From Sphingobacterium sp. LZ7M1 (lineage in GTDB: Bacteria > Bacteroidota > Bacteroidia > Sphingobacteriales > Sphingobacteriaceae): DNA of 64,000 bases. Of the stretch, positions 26,545-36,556 are shown piece after piece (the stretch's first letter is position 1; every line of letters begins with the position of its first letter). The notes under the pieces are model-generated. The model searched no databases. It had not been told where the DNA came from and worked only from the letters and a program-made list of their open reading frames with translations. Where the stretch lies: positions 1,860,001 through 1,924,000 of the forward strand of contig NZ_CP101134.1 in NCBI RefSeq assembly GCF_024296865.1, read 5' to 3'. The position numbers were made by a program, and so were the translations under genes.

Positions 26545-29500
26545 TGGCACAAAACGCATTAAGGAACCTTCAGATAGGCTTTGGTGTATCCATGGCCATC
26601 CTTTTGGCCTCATCGGCTGTCATGTTCTTTTCGTTCCGACACCAGCGGGAAAACAAGGTCCTTATGGATCAGTCCCAACGGACCATACTCAATTCACAGT
26701 TGATCCTGATCGACCTTCAGAATGCGGAAACGGGACAGAGAGGCTATCTCCTGACAGGGCAGGAAAAGTTCCTGGCTCCTTACAGGGACAGCCAGAGAGA
26801 TCTCCCACAGCACCTCAGTGGTCTTGTAAATGGAAATCTGAGCTCTGAGCAGTTGGCCCGGACCCAGCAGCTAGGCCGTTTGGCCAGGGAAAGGATTGAA
26901 GTACTTGACGAACTCATAGGACAGCGACTGAGGTCGGCCGATCTTTCCCCCGGCCTGTTGGACAGGGGAAAATCGATCATGGATTCATGTAGGAACCTGA
27001 TAAGCGAGATCCAGCATGAGGAAGAGACCCGGGCGGGAAAACGTTCCCAACAACTCGATAACTCCACCTTTAGAACAAATATCCTTTTTGCCTTTGCCTC
27101 CTTGATGTCCTTGATCATCACTGCCATCCTGTTCTGGAAACTTCGAGGAGACTACAAAAGGCGGGCAGAACTACAGCAGGAACTGCTAGAGAAGGACAGT
27201 GACATGAAGCATAGATTGAACCTTATCAGGGGGATCGCCCGACAGGTTAGCAAGGGGAACTATTCAGTGATCATAGATGACACGAAAAAGGACGACCTTG
27301 GAAACATTGCGGAGAGCCTACGCATAATGACCGAGTCACTGAAGAAGAACTTTGACCAGCTCCAATGGAACGAATGGCGAAAAAATGGCCTGGCCCAGTT
27401 GAACTCAGGTCTGATGGGAAACCCCGATCTTGAGGAAATTGCGAAGTACAGCATGGAATTCATCACCGACTACATGGATCTGGAGAACGGAGCAATTTTC
27501 ATGGTCCAAGGGGGATCCTTCAAGGTCATGCATACCGTGGGGCTTCATAGCCTTCCTTTCTCAGAGCTTCCTCTAACGGAGGGGATCTTCGCAGAGGTAC
27601 ACAGGACCAAACGCCAAAGGGTCATCAGGGACCTATGTCCCGATGAATTCAAGCTCTCGTTTGCACAGGGGGAGATATCAATTAACCAGATAGCGTTGTT
27701 ACCCATTGTCTACCAGCAGGAATGCATGGGAATCATCGAAGTCGGTTCTCGAGGAGAGCTTAGCCAAGAGAAGCTCGATGTTATTTCCGACTTCTGTGAA
27801 ACCATCGGGATTTCCCTGGTCGCGGCACAGAGCCGGCGCAGGGTACAACAGCTATTGGAAGAAACGCAGACCCAGACCGAAGAGTTGCAGGTCCAGCATG
27901 CAGAACTGGAGACCCTCAATAGCGAGCTGGAAGCACAGGCTGGTAAGCTCAGGATCTCAGAAGAGGAGCTAAGGTCGCAACAGGATGAACTGCTTATCTC
28001 CAACGAGGAACTCGAGAAAAGGTCGCATCTTTTGGAAGAAACCAACCAGGTGATCGTCGCACGGAACAAGGAAATACAGGAAAAGGCGGAAGCCCTAGCG
28101 CTGAGCACCAAATACAAATCTGAGTTCCTTGCCAATATGTCACATGAACTGCGGACTCCCCTTAACTCTATCCTTTTGCTTTCACGTGTGCTCACTGAGA
28201 ACATTGAAGGCAACCTTAACCATGAACAGGTGGAATCAGCCCAGGTCATCTGGTCATCCGGTACGGGACTGCTTAACCTGATAGACGAAATACTGGACCT
28301 TTCCAAGATCGAGGCAGGTAAGATGGACGTAGAGCTCGAGGAATTTAGGTTGGCCGACCTCATTTTGGAGCTTCAGCAGATGTTCCGCCCCCTAACCAGG
28401 GAAAAGGGCCTGGACCTCCGGATCGAGAACACCCTGCCGGAGGATTTTAAATTGAAAAGCGACCGCCTAAGGTTGGAACAGGTCCTAAGAAACCTGCTCT
28501 CCAACGCCACCAAGTTCACAGAAAAGGGATACATAACCCTCAGCGTAAAGCTTATCGATGGAAAGGAGCCTTCTGTCCTGTTCCATGTCAGAGATACCGG
28601 GATCGGGATTCCCCAGGAAAAACAGAAACTGATATTCGAGGCCTTCCAGCAGGCGGACGGATCTACCAGGAGGCAGTACGGTGGAACCGGCTTGGGACTT
28701 TCGATCAGCAGGGAAATCGCACGATTGCTGCACGGGGAACTTACCGTCGAAAGCACCCCGGGCAAGGGAAGCTGTTTTACACTCTCGCTGCCCATGGATT
28801 TTTTAGGCAGAGGCGATATCAGTGTCCATCAGGAGCAGCCCATCGGTCCCATAGTGCAGGCAGTTGGTGCACCGGTTGTTGGTCCAGAGATCTTTTTCCC
28901 GCAATTCATTGCCGATGACCGAGGGGACATTGTACCGGGGGACAGGACCCTATTGATCATAGAGGACGATGAAGCGTTCGCCAAGCTGATACTGCAATAT
29001 GCAAGAAGGTCTGGCTACAAGGCAATAGCTGTCGGGAGGGGTGACCACGCCATTGAAGCAGCTCTGAGGTTTTCCCCCAATGCCATCCTCCTGGACATCG
29101 TCCTGCCCCATATGGACGGATGGCAGGTTCTCGAAGGGTTGAAGTCGAACCCGGATACCCGCCATATACCAGTCCACATGATGTCGGCCGAACAAGCCAA
29201 GAAAAGCGATAGCATACGCAGAGGTGCAATCGATTTTATCAGGAAACCTTTCCAAAAAAAGGGTTTCCAGGAGATTTTCTCCAAAATAGATGCTGCCCTC
29301 AGCAATGGTCCAAAAAAGGTATTGATCTTCGAAGAAAATCCCAAGCATGCCGAAGCCCTGTCCTCCTACCTTGAGAGCTTCGACATATCCACAGAGGTGA
29401 AGTCCTCCCTTGACCATGGCGTAAAGGCCCTTAAATCAGGAAACGTTGAATGTGTAATCCTGGATATGGGGATCCCGGGACAGGGGGCATATGAGATATT

Positions 29501-30119
29501 GGAAACCATAAAGGGGCAGGATGGACTAGAAGACCTTCCAATAATCGTCTTTACCGGAAAGAGCCTCTCTGGGCAGGAAGAGATGCGCATTAAGGAATAT
29601 GCAGACTCGATCGTCCTGAAAACGGCCCATTCCTTCCAGAGAATCCTGGACGAGGTGAGCCTGTTCCTTCATTTGGTTGACCATAAGTCTTCAGGGACCC
29701 CTTCGCAATTGAATCCCAAAGGTAACCGACTGTCCGAAATCTTGGATGGGAGAAAGGTCCTGATTGCTGACGATGATATCCGAAACATCTTTTCGATATC
29801 TAGGGCACTTGAAAAATTCAACATGGAAATCTACTCTGCCATCGATGGTGTTGAAGCTTTCCAGATCCTGGAAGGACATCCCGATATAGACATCGTGCTG
29901 ATGGACATAATGATGCCAAAGATGGATGGTTTCCAGGCCATCGAAAAGATACGTTCCGTGGAAATGTTCAGCAAACTTCCCATAATCGCAGTCACGGCAA
30001 AAGCGATGATGGGGGACCGAGACCGTTGCATGAAGGCAGGAGCCTCCGATTATATCTCCAAACCAGTGGATGTGGACCAGTTGGTCTCCTTGCTCCGGGT
30101 TTGGCTTTTTAACCGTTAA
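26544..30119 (+). CDS. Membrane hybrid histidine kinase with CHASE3, HAMP, GAF, kinase core and three receivers
   Basis: This 1191-residue sensor has TM1 at about 10-31, an extracytoplasmic CHASE3-like domain ([20 protein letters not shown]), TM2 at about 175-196 and HAMP. A GAF domain (about 300-430) and a coiled coil precede HisKA with His534 in [10 protein letters not shown] and an HATPase domain. Three receivers end the protein with Asp851, Asp974 and Asp1121. The middle receiver is degenerate ([12 protein letters not shown]). It is translationally coupled to the upstream kinase and followed by receivers and CheR, so the locus forms a phosphorelay. The signal is unknown. Confidence 0.92.
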   Translation: MAQNALRNLQIGFGVSMAILLASSAVMFFSFRHQRENKVLMDQSQRTILNSQLILIDLQNAETGQRGYLLTGQEKFLAPYRDSQRDLPQHLSGLVNGNLSSEQLARTQQLGRLARERIEVLDELIGQRLRSADLSPGLLDRGKSIMDSCRNLISEIQHEEETRAGKRSQQLDNSTFRTNILFAFASLMSLIITAILFWKLRGDYKRRAELQQELLEKDSDMKHRLNLIRGIARQVSKGNYSVIIDDTKKDDLGNIAESLRIMTESLKKNFDQLQWNEWRKNGLAQLNSGLMGNPDLEEIAKYSMEFITDYMDLENGAIFMVQGGSFKVMHTVGLHSLPFSELPLTEGIFAEVHRTKRQRVIRDLCPDEFKLSFAQGEISINQIALLPIVYQQECMGIIEVGSRGELSQEKLDVISDFCETIGISLVAAQSRRRVQQLLEETQTQTEELQVQHAELETLNSELEAQAGKLRISEEELRSQQDELLISNEELEKRSHLLEETNQVIVARNKEIQEKAEALALSTKYKSEFLANMSHELRTPLNSILLLSRVLTENIEGNLNHEQVESAQVIWSSGTGLLNLIDEILDLSKIEAGKMDVELEEFRLADLILELQQMFRPLTREKGLDLRIENTLPEDFKLKSDRLRLEQVLRNLLSNATKFTEKGYITLSVKLIDGKEPSVLFHVRDTGIGIPQEKQKLIFEAFQQADGSTRRQYGGTGLGLSISREIARLLHGELTVESTPGKGSCFTLSLPMDFLGRGDISVHQEQPIGPIVQAVGAPVVGPEIFFPQFIADDRGDIVPGDRTLLIIEDDEAFAKLILQYARRSGYKAIAVGRGDHAIEAALRFSPNAILLDIVLPHMDGWQVLEGLKSNPDTRHIPVHMMSAEQAKKSDSIRRGAIDFIRKPFQKKGFQEIFSKIDAALSNGPKKVLIFEENPKHAEALSSYLESFDISTEVKSSLDHGVKALKSGNVECVILDMGIPGQGAYEILETIKGQDGLEDLPIIVFTGKSLSGQEEMRIKEYADSIVLKTAHSFQRILDEVSLFLHLVDHKSSGTPSQLNPKGNRLSEILDGRKVLIADDDIRNIFSISRALEKFNMEIYSAIDGVEAFQILEGHPDIDIVLMDIMMPKMDGFQAIEKIRSVEMFSKLPIIAVTAKAMMGDRDRCMKAGASDYISKPVDVDQLVSLLRVWLFNR

Positions 30120-30132
30120 ACCTTAAAAACAA

Positions 30133-30498
30133 ATGAGCATATTGATTATTGATGATGACAGACGGAATATATTCGCCCTCAAGACCGCGCTCAGATCAAG
30201 GGGCTACGATGCCCTGGGCGTCATTACCGCCCAGGAAGGCCTTGATATCCTAGAGGTGGGAAATGGGATAAGCGTAGTGCTGCTGGACATGATGATGCCG
30301 GAATTTGATGGATTCCAGTTTTTGCAGCACATCATGGATTCCCCAGGAAAGGATTATCCGCCCGTTATTGCCGTGACCGCAAAGGCCATGAGCGGCGACA
30401 GGGAGAGATGCCTTAGCGCGGGAGCGGATGGGTATGTATCCAAGCCAGTTGATATCGATCTCCTGTTGACCGAGATCCGGGGATTAGTGAAAGGCTGA
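30133..30498 (+). CDS. Single-domain response regulator
   Basis: This 121-residue protein is only a receiver domain, with acidic pair Asp7/Asp8-type residues (IIDDD), phospho-acceptor Asp52 in LLDMMMPEFDG, and the conserved VTAKAMSGD and Lys in VSKPVD. It has no output domain and probably serves as a phosphate shuttle. It lies 13 nt after the hybrid kinase and 3 nt before cheR, in one operon. It is closely similar to the last receiver of the upstream kinase, suggesting duplication. Confidence 0.9.
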   Translation: MSILIIDDDRRNIFALKTALRSRGYDALGVITAQEGLDILEVGNGISVVLLDMMMPEFDGFQFLQHIMDSPGKDYPPVIAVTAKAMSGDRERCLSAGADGYVSKPVDIDLLLTEIRGLVKG

Positions 30499-30501
30499 GA
30501 A

Positions 30502-31311
30502 ATGGAAATCGAATCCCATTTAGATATGTTCCTTGCCACGTTACTCGAGGAATTCGGCTATGATTTCACCGGTTATAGCCGGGACTCCCTTCAGAGGAGG
30601 ATTGTTCGGATAATGTCCCTATGGAAGGTTGCCGAACTGGGAGGGCTCCTGGACAAGATGCTCATGGATCCCTCGTTGGCAGGGAGCTTCGTGCAACAGG
30701 TCACCGTTCCCCTGACCTCCATGTTCCGAGATCCCTCATTTTTCCTCGACCTCCGCCAGAGTGTGATCCCTTACCTGAGTACATACCCCCTGATCCGGGT
30801 CTGGATAGCGGGTTGCTCCACGGGTGAAGAAGCATATTCAATGGCCATACTGCTAAAGGAGGCTGGACTGATTGAACGGTCCCTGATCTACGCAACCGAC
30901 CTAAACCCCGCCTCTGTGGAGAGTGCCTCCAATGGCCTGTTTTCCTGGGAGAACCTTGGGGAATATACCAAAAATTATCTCAATTCGGGTGGTACGATGG
31001 AACTATCGGACTATTACTCACCAAAACAGAGCAGGTTTGGTTTCAATGATGAGCTTCGTTCCCGAATGGTGTTCTCGACGCATAACCTAGCCGGTGATTC
31101 CTCCTTCAATAGCTTTCAGCTGATCCTGTGCCGGAACGTACTGATCTATTTTAGGCGATCTCTTCAGGAATCGGTTCTAGAACTCTTCGACACGAGCTTG
31201 GAAAATGCCGGGTTCCTAGGCCTTGGGCCCAAGGAGACTCTCCGGTTTTCCTCTCTGAAGGGCAGGTTCCAACAGATTGGTGACCAAAAAATCTGGCAGA
31301 AAATAAATTAA
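30502..31311 (+). CDS. cheR: CheR-type protein-glutamate methyltransferase
   Basis: This 269-residue protein has the CheR N-terminal helical domain (about 1-70) and a SAM-binding methyltransferase domain. Visible motifs are TSMFRDPSFF (usual form TxFFR), AGCSTGEEAYSMA (SAM loop), IYATDLNP and LILCRNVLIYF. In chemotaxis CheR methylates receptor glutamates; here no chemoreceptor, CheB or flagellar gene is present. In Bacteroidetes CheR commonly occurs with CHASE3/HAMP hybrid kinases in general stress or adaptation loci, so it may modify the kinase at 26544. Confidence 0.88.
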   Translation: MEIESHLDMFLATLLEEFGYDFTGYSRDSLQRRIVRIMSLWKVAELGGLLDKMLMDPSLAGSFVQQVTVPLTSMFRDPSFFLDLRQSVIPYLSTYPLIRVWIAGCSTGEEAYSMAILLKEAGLIERSLIYATDLNPASVESASNGLFSWENLGEYTKNYLNSGGTMELSDYYSPKQSRFGFNDELRSRMVFSTHNLAGDSSFNSFQLILCRNVLIYFRRSLQESVLELFDTSLENAGFLGLGPKETLRFSSLKGRFQQIGDQKIWQKIN

Positions 31312-31353
31312 TGTTTCAAAATTTGGGGAGATTTGATATTTTCGCATAATACA

Positions 31354-31719
31354 ATGGAAAACAAAAAGATACTTATTTTCGATGACGATAGGCACGTGCT
31401 TGAGATATTTACGATCGTATTGGAGGACATGGGGCATATAGTCGATCAATCGCGGACTTCGCACGACGTGTTGGAGAAAGTGAGCAGTTTTAAGCCTGAC
31501 CTGATCTTTATGGACAACTGGATTCCGGATATCGGAGGGGTGGCGGCTACGCAGATGCTTAAATCCAGCCCACTTTATCGGGATATCCCGGTAATCTTGG
31601 TTTCAGCGAACAGTGATATAGAATTTTTAGCCGGTCAGGCCAAAGCAAATTGTTTCCTTTCCAAACCTTTTGACCTGGTCAGCCTGGAGGGCATAGTAAA
31701 TAAGATCCTCCAGCCATAG
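31354..31719 (+). CDS. Response regulator (receiver only)
   Basis: From the ATG at 31354 (MENKKILIFDDDRH) the protein has 121 residues; an earlier ATG at 31333 adds seven. It is a single receiver domain with DDD near residue 10-12, the phospho-acceptor Asp54 in FMDNWIPDIGG, and Lys in LSKPFD. The site motif is altered from the usual xPxMDG. It ends the signalling operon, 42 nt after cheR, and may be the final phosphate sink or a protein-interaction output. Confidence 0.85.
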   Translation: MENKKILIFDDDRHVLEIFTIVLEDMGHIVDQSRTSHDVLEKVSSFKPDLIFMDNWIPDIGGVAATQMLKSSPLYRDIPVILVSANSDIEFLAGQAKANCFLSKPFDLVSLEGIVNKILQP

Positions 31720-31865
31720 GAAACAATCTCCACTATCAAAAACCATTAATTCAATCTCCACTAATATTTAACGGGTAATGGTGCTCTGAAATTTTTAGCA
31801 TCTTTATAGGATAATAATTGTTTGGTTAATAAGGGCTTGGGTCGTCGATTCAAGCCTTCCTTCTT

Positions 31866-32027
31866 TTATAAGGACGTTTTAAGGAGGATATATATCATAA
31901 TCAGTATGAAAAGAACCGTTAAAAAGATATAGGAATAGAAAAAATATCTCATTCCTCTATCTTCCTGGTCTATTTCATATCCCGCCTCCCACAGGTATTC
32001 CTTAAGTCTCCGGATGAAATCTCGCAT
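31866..32027 (-). CDS. Small membrane protein (53 aa)
   Basis: The minus strand encodes MRDFIRRLKEYLWEAGYEID, an acidic linker, then a hydrophobic helix (about 28-50, SYIFLTVLFILIMIYILL) and a short tail. A G-rich stretch precedes the ATG. The layout, an amphipathic N terminus with one membrane helix, is typical of small inner-membrane proteins. It is convergent with the signalling operon. No family name is known to me. Confidence 0.55.
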   Translation of the reverse strand: MRDFIRRLKEYLWEAGYEIDQEDRGMRYFFYSYIFLTVLFILIMIYILLKTSL

Positions 32028-32315
32028 ATTTCGGTCCCCCACGTATTTTTTTATATATATAAAAAAGATTTGTTCATTGGTTATTGTTCATCTTGGGTCT
32101 AACATCTATATAAATATAGAAATCACAATCCGGTTTCGAAATATTTAACAGGACTATGGGTTTTTTAAAGCAGATATATTAAAAGAGGATTGGTAATTTA
32201 AAAAATGCATTTACATCTAACTTTTCCATGACGTTTATGTTTATGCTTAGTCCCACTAGCCCTGGGACGATAATGTTAGCACTTGGCTACTATCAAATTA
32301 ATATATAACAATTCC

Positions 32316-34041
32316 ATGGACAAAAATAACATACAGCAGAATATTGCGATTGTCGGAGGCGGGCCAGCAGCACTTTTTATGGTCAAGCACATTGTTGAAC
32401 GCAAAATTACCCTTCAAAAGCTTACCATTTTCGAAAGGTTCGATAGATTGGGGGTGGGTATGCCTTACGGCAAAATGGGGGCAGGAAAGGAACACCTGGC
32501 CAATGTTTCTGCAAATGAACTTCCCTTACTTGCAGAAGATTTTGAATCATACGTTCAAAGATTTCCGCCAGAGGAATATGCGTCTTTCTGTCAAGGAAAA
32601 AAAATAAACCCCTACGAAGTAGTCCCTAGGGGGTTATTGGGTGATTATCTGGAACATTCCTTCCATAGCTATATCGGAATAGCTAGGTCCTTGGGGATTA
32701 CCATAGATATACGTTTGGATACCTGTGTGGAGGACATTATTCCCGGCGATGGAGGAGAACCATTCAGGATACTGACATCCCAGGGCGCCACCCATGCGGA
32801 CGTTGTGATCCTGTGCACCGGCCATGTATGGCCCCTTAAAAATGAAGGAAAGATCAATTCGTGTTACGATTCTCCCTATCCGCCCTCAAAGATATCTTTG
32901 AATGCAGATTTCCCGGTAGCGATCCGGGGGGCGTCGTTAACGGCAGTTGATGCCATAAAAACTTTGGCCAGGGCAAACGGAAAATTCAGGGAAAGACCTG
33001 AAGGCGGTTATGATTTCATATTGAACGAAGACAGCAGCGGTTTTCGGATCGACCTATTTTCCACCAGAGGGTTCCTTCCCGCCCTAAGGTTCCATTCGGA
33101 GGATAAGGCATTTTCCAGTGAGTGGACGATGGGTTTGGACGAAATCAATGAATATAAAGCGAAAAATGGGGGCTTCGTGGATCTCGACCACGTATTTGAG
33201 AGAAACTTCTTGATCCCTCTCAGTCAGAGGGACCCCGATTTTTACTCCAGGGTGAAAGATTTGGGAATTGAAGAATTTACCGAGAGAATGCTGCAAATCC
33301 GGGAAGAGATCGATGCCATAAAGCTATTTATGGCCGAATTCAGGGAAGCTGAAAAGTCAATAAAGCGGCAGCAGTCCATAAGTTGGAAGGAAGCTCTGTC
33401 TGCCTTTAGCTATGCCATCAACTACCCGGCAAAACATCTCAGCGCCGAAGATATGGTCCGGCACAAAAAAGTGCTTATGCCGCTCATTTCAATTGTTATT
33501 GCGTCCCTGCCCCAAGCTTCCTACCATGAGATGATTGCTCTATATGAACAGGATCTCCTTCGTAACTACGCCGTTGGTGAGGAAAGCGAGTTCGTTCCCA
33601 ATGCAACAGGTTAAGGATGTAAAGTAACGTTCGTAGATGACGAAGGGGAAAGATTTGAAGAAAACTATGAGATTTTTGTAGATGCCATTGGGCAGAGGCC
33701 CATGCACTTCAACGACCTTCCCTTTGACGGGCTTAAGACGGGTTAAGGTCACTTCCGGATTCCTATTTTTCAAGGATGAGGAAAATGCAAAAAAACATGT
33801 TGAAAACGGTGCAGCCAATGTGTACAGAGATGACATGGGCAAATATTTCATGAAAGTGACGGGACTGGCCATAAATGATAACTTTCAGGCACTGGACACG
33901 TTCGGGGCAGTCAATCCCTCACTCTTCATTATGGCAGTGCCATTTATCAGTGGGTTAAACCCAGATTTTTCTGGCCTGGATTTCTGCGATACAGCGGCTG
34001 AGAGAATTGCCAATATGTTGGGGAATAATGATATGGATTGA
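32316..34041 (+). pseudogene. FAD/NAD(P)-binding protein gene, broken by a nonsense codon and a frameshift
   Basis: The protein starts MDKNNIQQNIAIVGGGPAAL with a perfect Rossmann GxGxxA-type motif, as in the FAD-NAD(P)-binding family related to HpyO/SidA-like proteins (NAD_binding_9). The first open part ends at TAA 33612-33614; the same frame continues as CKVTFVDDEGERFEENYEIF and DAIGQRP to a second stop near 33744. A +1 frame then carries the rest (FKDEENAKKHVENG, DTFGAVNPSLF) to 34041. The whole would encode about 575 residues. The decay looks recent because the sequence is otherwise intact. Confidence 0.75.
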
Positions 34042-34272
34042 ATATTATAGGGCTGACCCATGCATTTCGGAGTTAAGGGACGTCTCCCTCTTTCAGGAAA
34101 TCAAAGAGTGATAATAGATCAAGTCTAAAAGCCTATTGTAAAATTTACACTAATTGTGAACCTTTTATATTTTAAAGGGTTGAATTTTAAGAAACCGGTT
34201 CTAGAGAGTGTTTCGTTATTTTATTGTTATAAACCACTGTATCAAAAGAGTTTAACATTTAAGTAATTTATC

Positions 34273-34965
34273 ATGAAAAGAAATAATTCAAGCAGCCGCT
34301 CAAGAGGAGGATCCTCTGACAATAACGAACATTCATTGGAAAACATTTACCAATTAGGGTACAGTCATGGATTCCGCGACGCATCAAATGATGAAGATTA
34401 TGATGATGAGTTCGACGAAGAAGAATATGATGACTATGAGGACGAGGATTACGATAACGAGGATGAAGACTACGACTACGATGAGGATGATTATGACGAA
34501 GATGACCAGGATGATGAGGATGATGAGGACTCTTCGGACGGCAGATCATCAAACCGACGCCGCGATAGCGATGGAAGGTTTACTTCATCCAGCTCTGGTT
34601 CCAGAAAAGGTAGCACTTCGGGACGAAGTTCAAATGGTTCACGCCGCGGATCTACCAGCTCGGCACGCGGATCGAATAATTCCGGGGGTGGCTCAAATAG
34701 CTCAGGAAGGGGAAGATCAGGAAATTCAGGTAGAGGTGGATCAAACAGCTCCGGTAGAAGTTCTTCAGGCTCCAGGGGGAGATCAAGGAAATCCTCATCC
34801 AGCTCGGGTTCTTCCTCTAACAGCTCGGGTTCAGGTTCCAAACGCGGATTTGCCTCAATGAGCAAAGCTGAACGTACCCGTATCGCCCGCATGGGAGGCA
34901 AGGCATCCCAAGGTGGAGGACGCTCATCCGGCCGATCGGGAATTGGGGGCAGAAGGAATTCTTAA
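34273..34965 (+). CDS. Low-complexity KGG-motif protein (acidic head, Ser/Gly/Arg tail)
   Basis: This 230-residue protein has an Asp/Glu/Tyr-rich block (about 35-85), a Ser/Gly/Arg-rich repetitive middle (about 90-195), and a C terminus with SKAERTRIARMGGKASQGGG, which resembles the KGG or stress-induced repeat motif. It is predicted to be disordered. KGG proteins in other bacteria are stress induced. It is 52 nt upstream of a YciF-like gene. Simple-sequence GAT/GAA and AGC/TCA runs make it prone to length variation. Confidence 0.75.
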   Translation: MKRNNSSSRSRGGSSDNNEHSLENIYQLGYSHGFRDASNDEDYDDEFDEEEYDDYEDEDYDNEDEDYDYDEDDYDEDDQDDEDDEDSSDGRSSNRRRDSDGRFTSSSSGSRKGSTSGRSSNGSRRGSTSSARGSNNSGGGSNSSGRGRSGNSGRGGSNSSGRSSSGSRGRSRKSSSSSGSSSNSSGSGSKRGFASMSKAERTRIARMGGKASQGGGRSSGRSGIGGRRNS

Positions 34966-35017
34966 TTTATATCATCACTTCAGTGCCCTTTCATAGGGTG
35001 CTGAAAAAAAAATACTT

Positions 35018-35611
35018 ATGGCAAAAAAAGAATTGCTCAAAGAAGGGCAGACTGAAGGTACCGAGGATACCAATCAAATAAGCAGAACTAATAAAAAAGC
35101 GGACCAATCCGCTCAAAAAGGCCCCCAATTATATGTCTTTTTCCTTTCAGCCCTAAAGGATATACTTTATGCTGAAAACAAATTGGTTGAAGCTCTCCTA
35201 GAGATGGAAAGTGCAGCTTCTGCAGAGGAACTTAAGGATGCCTTTGAAGATCATCATCTGTTGACCAAGAAACACATCAGCAGGCTCAACAAGATATTTG
35301 GTATATTGGAAGAAAAGGCGGAAGCCAAGGAATGTAAGGCAATAGAAGGTATCTTAGAGGAGGCACGGGAGATTATCAAGAATACGCCTGAGGGCTCTGC
35401 CACTAGGGACGTGGGACTTATTATTGCTGCTCAGAAAGTTGAGCATTATGAGATAGCTACCTATGGAGGACTTGTCCAATTGGCAATCACCCTGGGATTT
35501 GAAAAGATTGCGGATCTTTTAGAGAGAACGCTCGAAGAAGAAGAAGAAGAAACGGATCAGGAACTCACGTTTATTGTAGAGAACCATATTAATCCAGAAG
35601 CTGAAAAATAG
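35018..35611 (+). CDS. YciF/YciE-family ferritin-like protein (DUF892)
   Basis: This 197-residue protein has a Lys-rich N-terminal tail (1-40) and a DUF892 four-helix bundle: YVFFLSALKDILYAENKLVE, HHLLTKKHISRL and AAQKVEHYEIATYGGL with Glu and His residues suited to a di-iron site. YciF-type proteins are stress-induced and ferritin-like; the reaction is not established. The last helix is Glu-rich (ERTLEEEEEETDQEL). A paralogue is encoded at 38056-38598. A terminator follows at 35656. Confidence 0.88.
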   Translation: MAKKELLKEGQTEGTEDTNQISRTNKKADQSAQKGPQLYVFFLSALKDILYAENKLVEALLEMESAASAEELKDAFEDHHLLTKKHISRLNKIFGILEEKAEAKECKAIEGILEEAREIIKNTPEGSATRDVGLIIAAQKVEHYEIATYGGLVQLAITLGFEKIADLLERTLEEEEEETDQELTFIVENHINPEAEK

Positions 35612-35655
35612 GATTAAACCTAATTTTAAAACATATCCAAAATCTCTAATATCTC

Positions 35656-35684
35656 AAAAACGTCCATTTTTATGGACGTTTTTT
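35656..35684 (+). terminator. Strong intrinsic terminator
   Basis: The arms AAAAACGTCCAT (35656-35667) and ATGGACGTTTTTT (35672-35684) form a 12-bp stem with a 4-nt loop and T tail, 45 nt after the YciF-like gene. It is symmetrical enough to act in both directions. Confidence 0.85.
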
Positions 35685-35783
35685 ATTCTTTATCTATTTT
35701 TGAAATTTTGCTGTTGCACTCAGGTCAGAAATAAGAGCCACCTATTTTCTGCCATTCGAGAACAGCATTCTAAAAAACTGTAT

Positions 35784-35930
35784 TCAATTGGGACTGTTTT
35801 GAATTCCACTATCTTCCTTATAACCATGTTCTTGGCCATTCTCTCCCAAAATGGCTAACAATAATAGATAATATCCCTTTTCCAGACCAAGTTCTTCTGC
35901 TGTTTTAAAATTTTCCATATATAGTTCCAT
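35784..35930 (-). CDS. Possible small acidic protein (48 aa)
   Basis: The minus strand reads MELYMENFKTAEELGLEKGY, then LLLLAILGENGQEHGYK. It is helical and acidic, with no motif. The clean frame and amino acid composition support a gene, but there is no independent evidence. A second ATG at codon 5 is possible. Confidence 0.4.
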   Translation of the reverse strand: MELYMENFKTAEELGLEKGYYLLLLAILGENGQEHGYKEDSGIQNSPN

Positions 35931-36153
35931 TAGTTGATTTATTTTTAGATATTATTGCAAAGACCGTTCAACTTTATATTTTTTTAAGGAATTTTCTTGA
36001 AAATATTTTATCACTGATAATTTTCGTGAGAAATAGATCTAATCATTTTTGTGCTTCTTGTCCTCAACTAGTGGTTAAAATCAATAGGTTATAGCTGCTT
36101 ATCTACAATTTTTAATCAAATCATTTAATTTCATTCAGAATTTTCACCGTAGA

Positions 36154-36483
36154 ATGTTCTTTATCTATTTTAGTGGTAAGACACTAAACCTAGATCACCA
36201 TCCTATGGTAAACGATAATATGACTATCCTTGAATATGCGAAAGAAAAAGGATTTGATGGATATCCTGACCCGACCAGTATACAAAGCTGGTTGAGAAAT
36301 AAGGGAGTGATTGTATTGGTAACACTCCGAGAAGTTGATGAGGGGGACTTTAGGTTTTCCTATCAGGTCTTTGAACCTTCATCAATATATTATCACCATC
36401 CCCCCCTGAGCTCCACAGTTTATTGGAACATGTATGAAGAGGCTCTAGATCACGGGTTAAAACATGGTCTCAGCTATGTTTGA
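36154..36483 (+). CDS. Hypothetical protein (up to 109 aa)
   Basis: The frame opens at 36154; ATG codons at 36205 and 36220 give shorter versions starting MVNDNMTILEYAKEKGFDG. The core (SIQSWLRNKGVIVLVTLREV, FRFSYQVFEPSS, YWNMYEEALDHGLKHGL) is a compact alpha/beta protein without a known motif. It resembles small hypothetical proteins found beside stress genes in Sphingobacteriaceae. It is convergent with the topoisomerase gene. Confidence 0.55.
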   Translation: MFFIYFSGKTLNLDHHPMVNDNMTILEYAKEKGFDGYPDPTSIQSWLRNKGVIVLVTLREVDEGDFRFSYQVFEPSSIYYHHPPLSSTVYWNMYEEALDHGLKHGLSYV

Positions 36484-36556
36484 TCGGTGCCGTGAGTTTA
36501 CTCAGTTATAACAAATTATTCAGATTTTATACGGGATAAAAACAATAATGATCTAT

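Noticed and set aside
28950..29417. Long minus-strand ORFs opposite the large hybrid kinase
   Set aside because: Shadow frames caused by the GC-rich codon use of the kinase gene.
34491..34901. 136-residue minus-strand ORF opposite the KGG gene
   Set aside because: The Pro/Glu/Leu-rich sequence is the mirror of the Ser/Gly/Asp-rich codon repeats on the plus strand.
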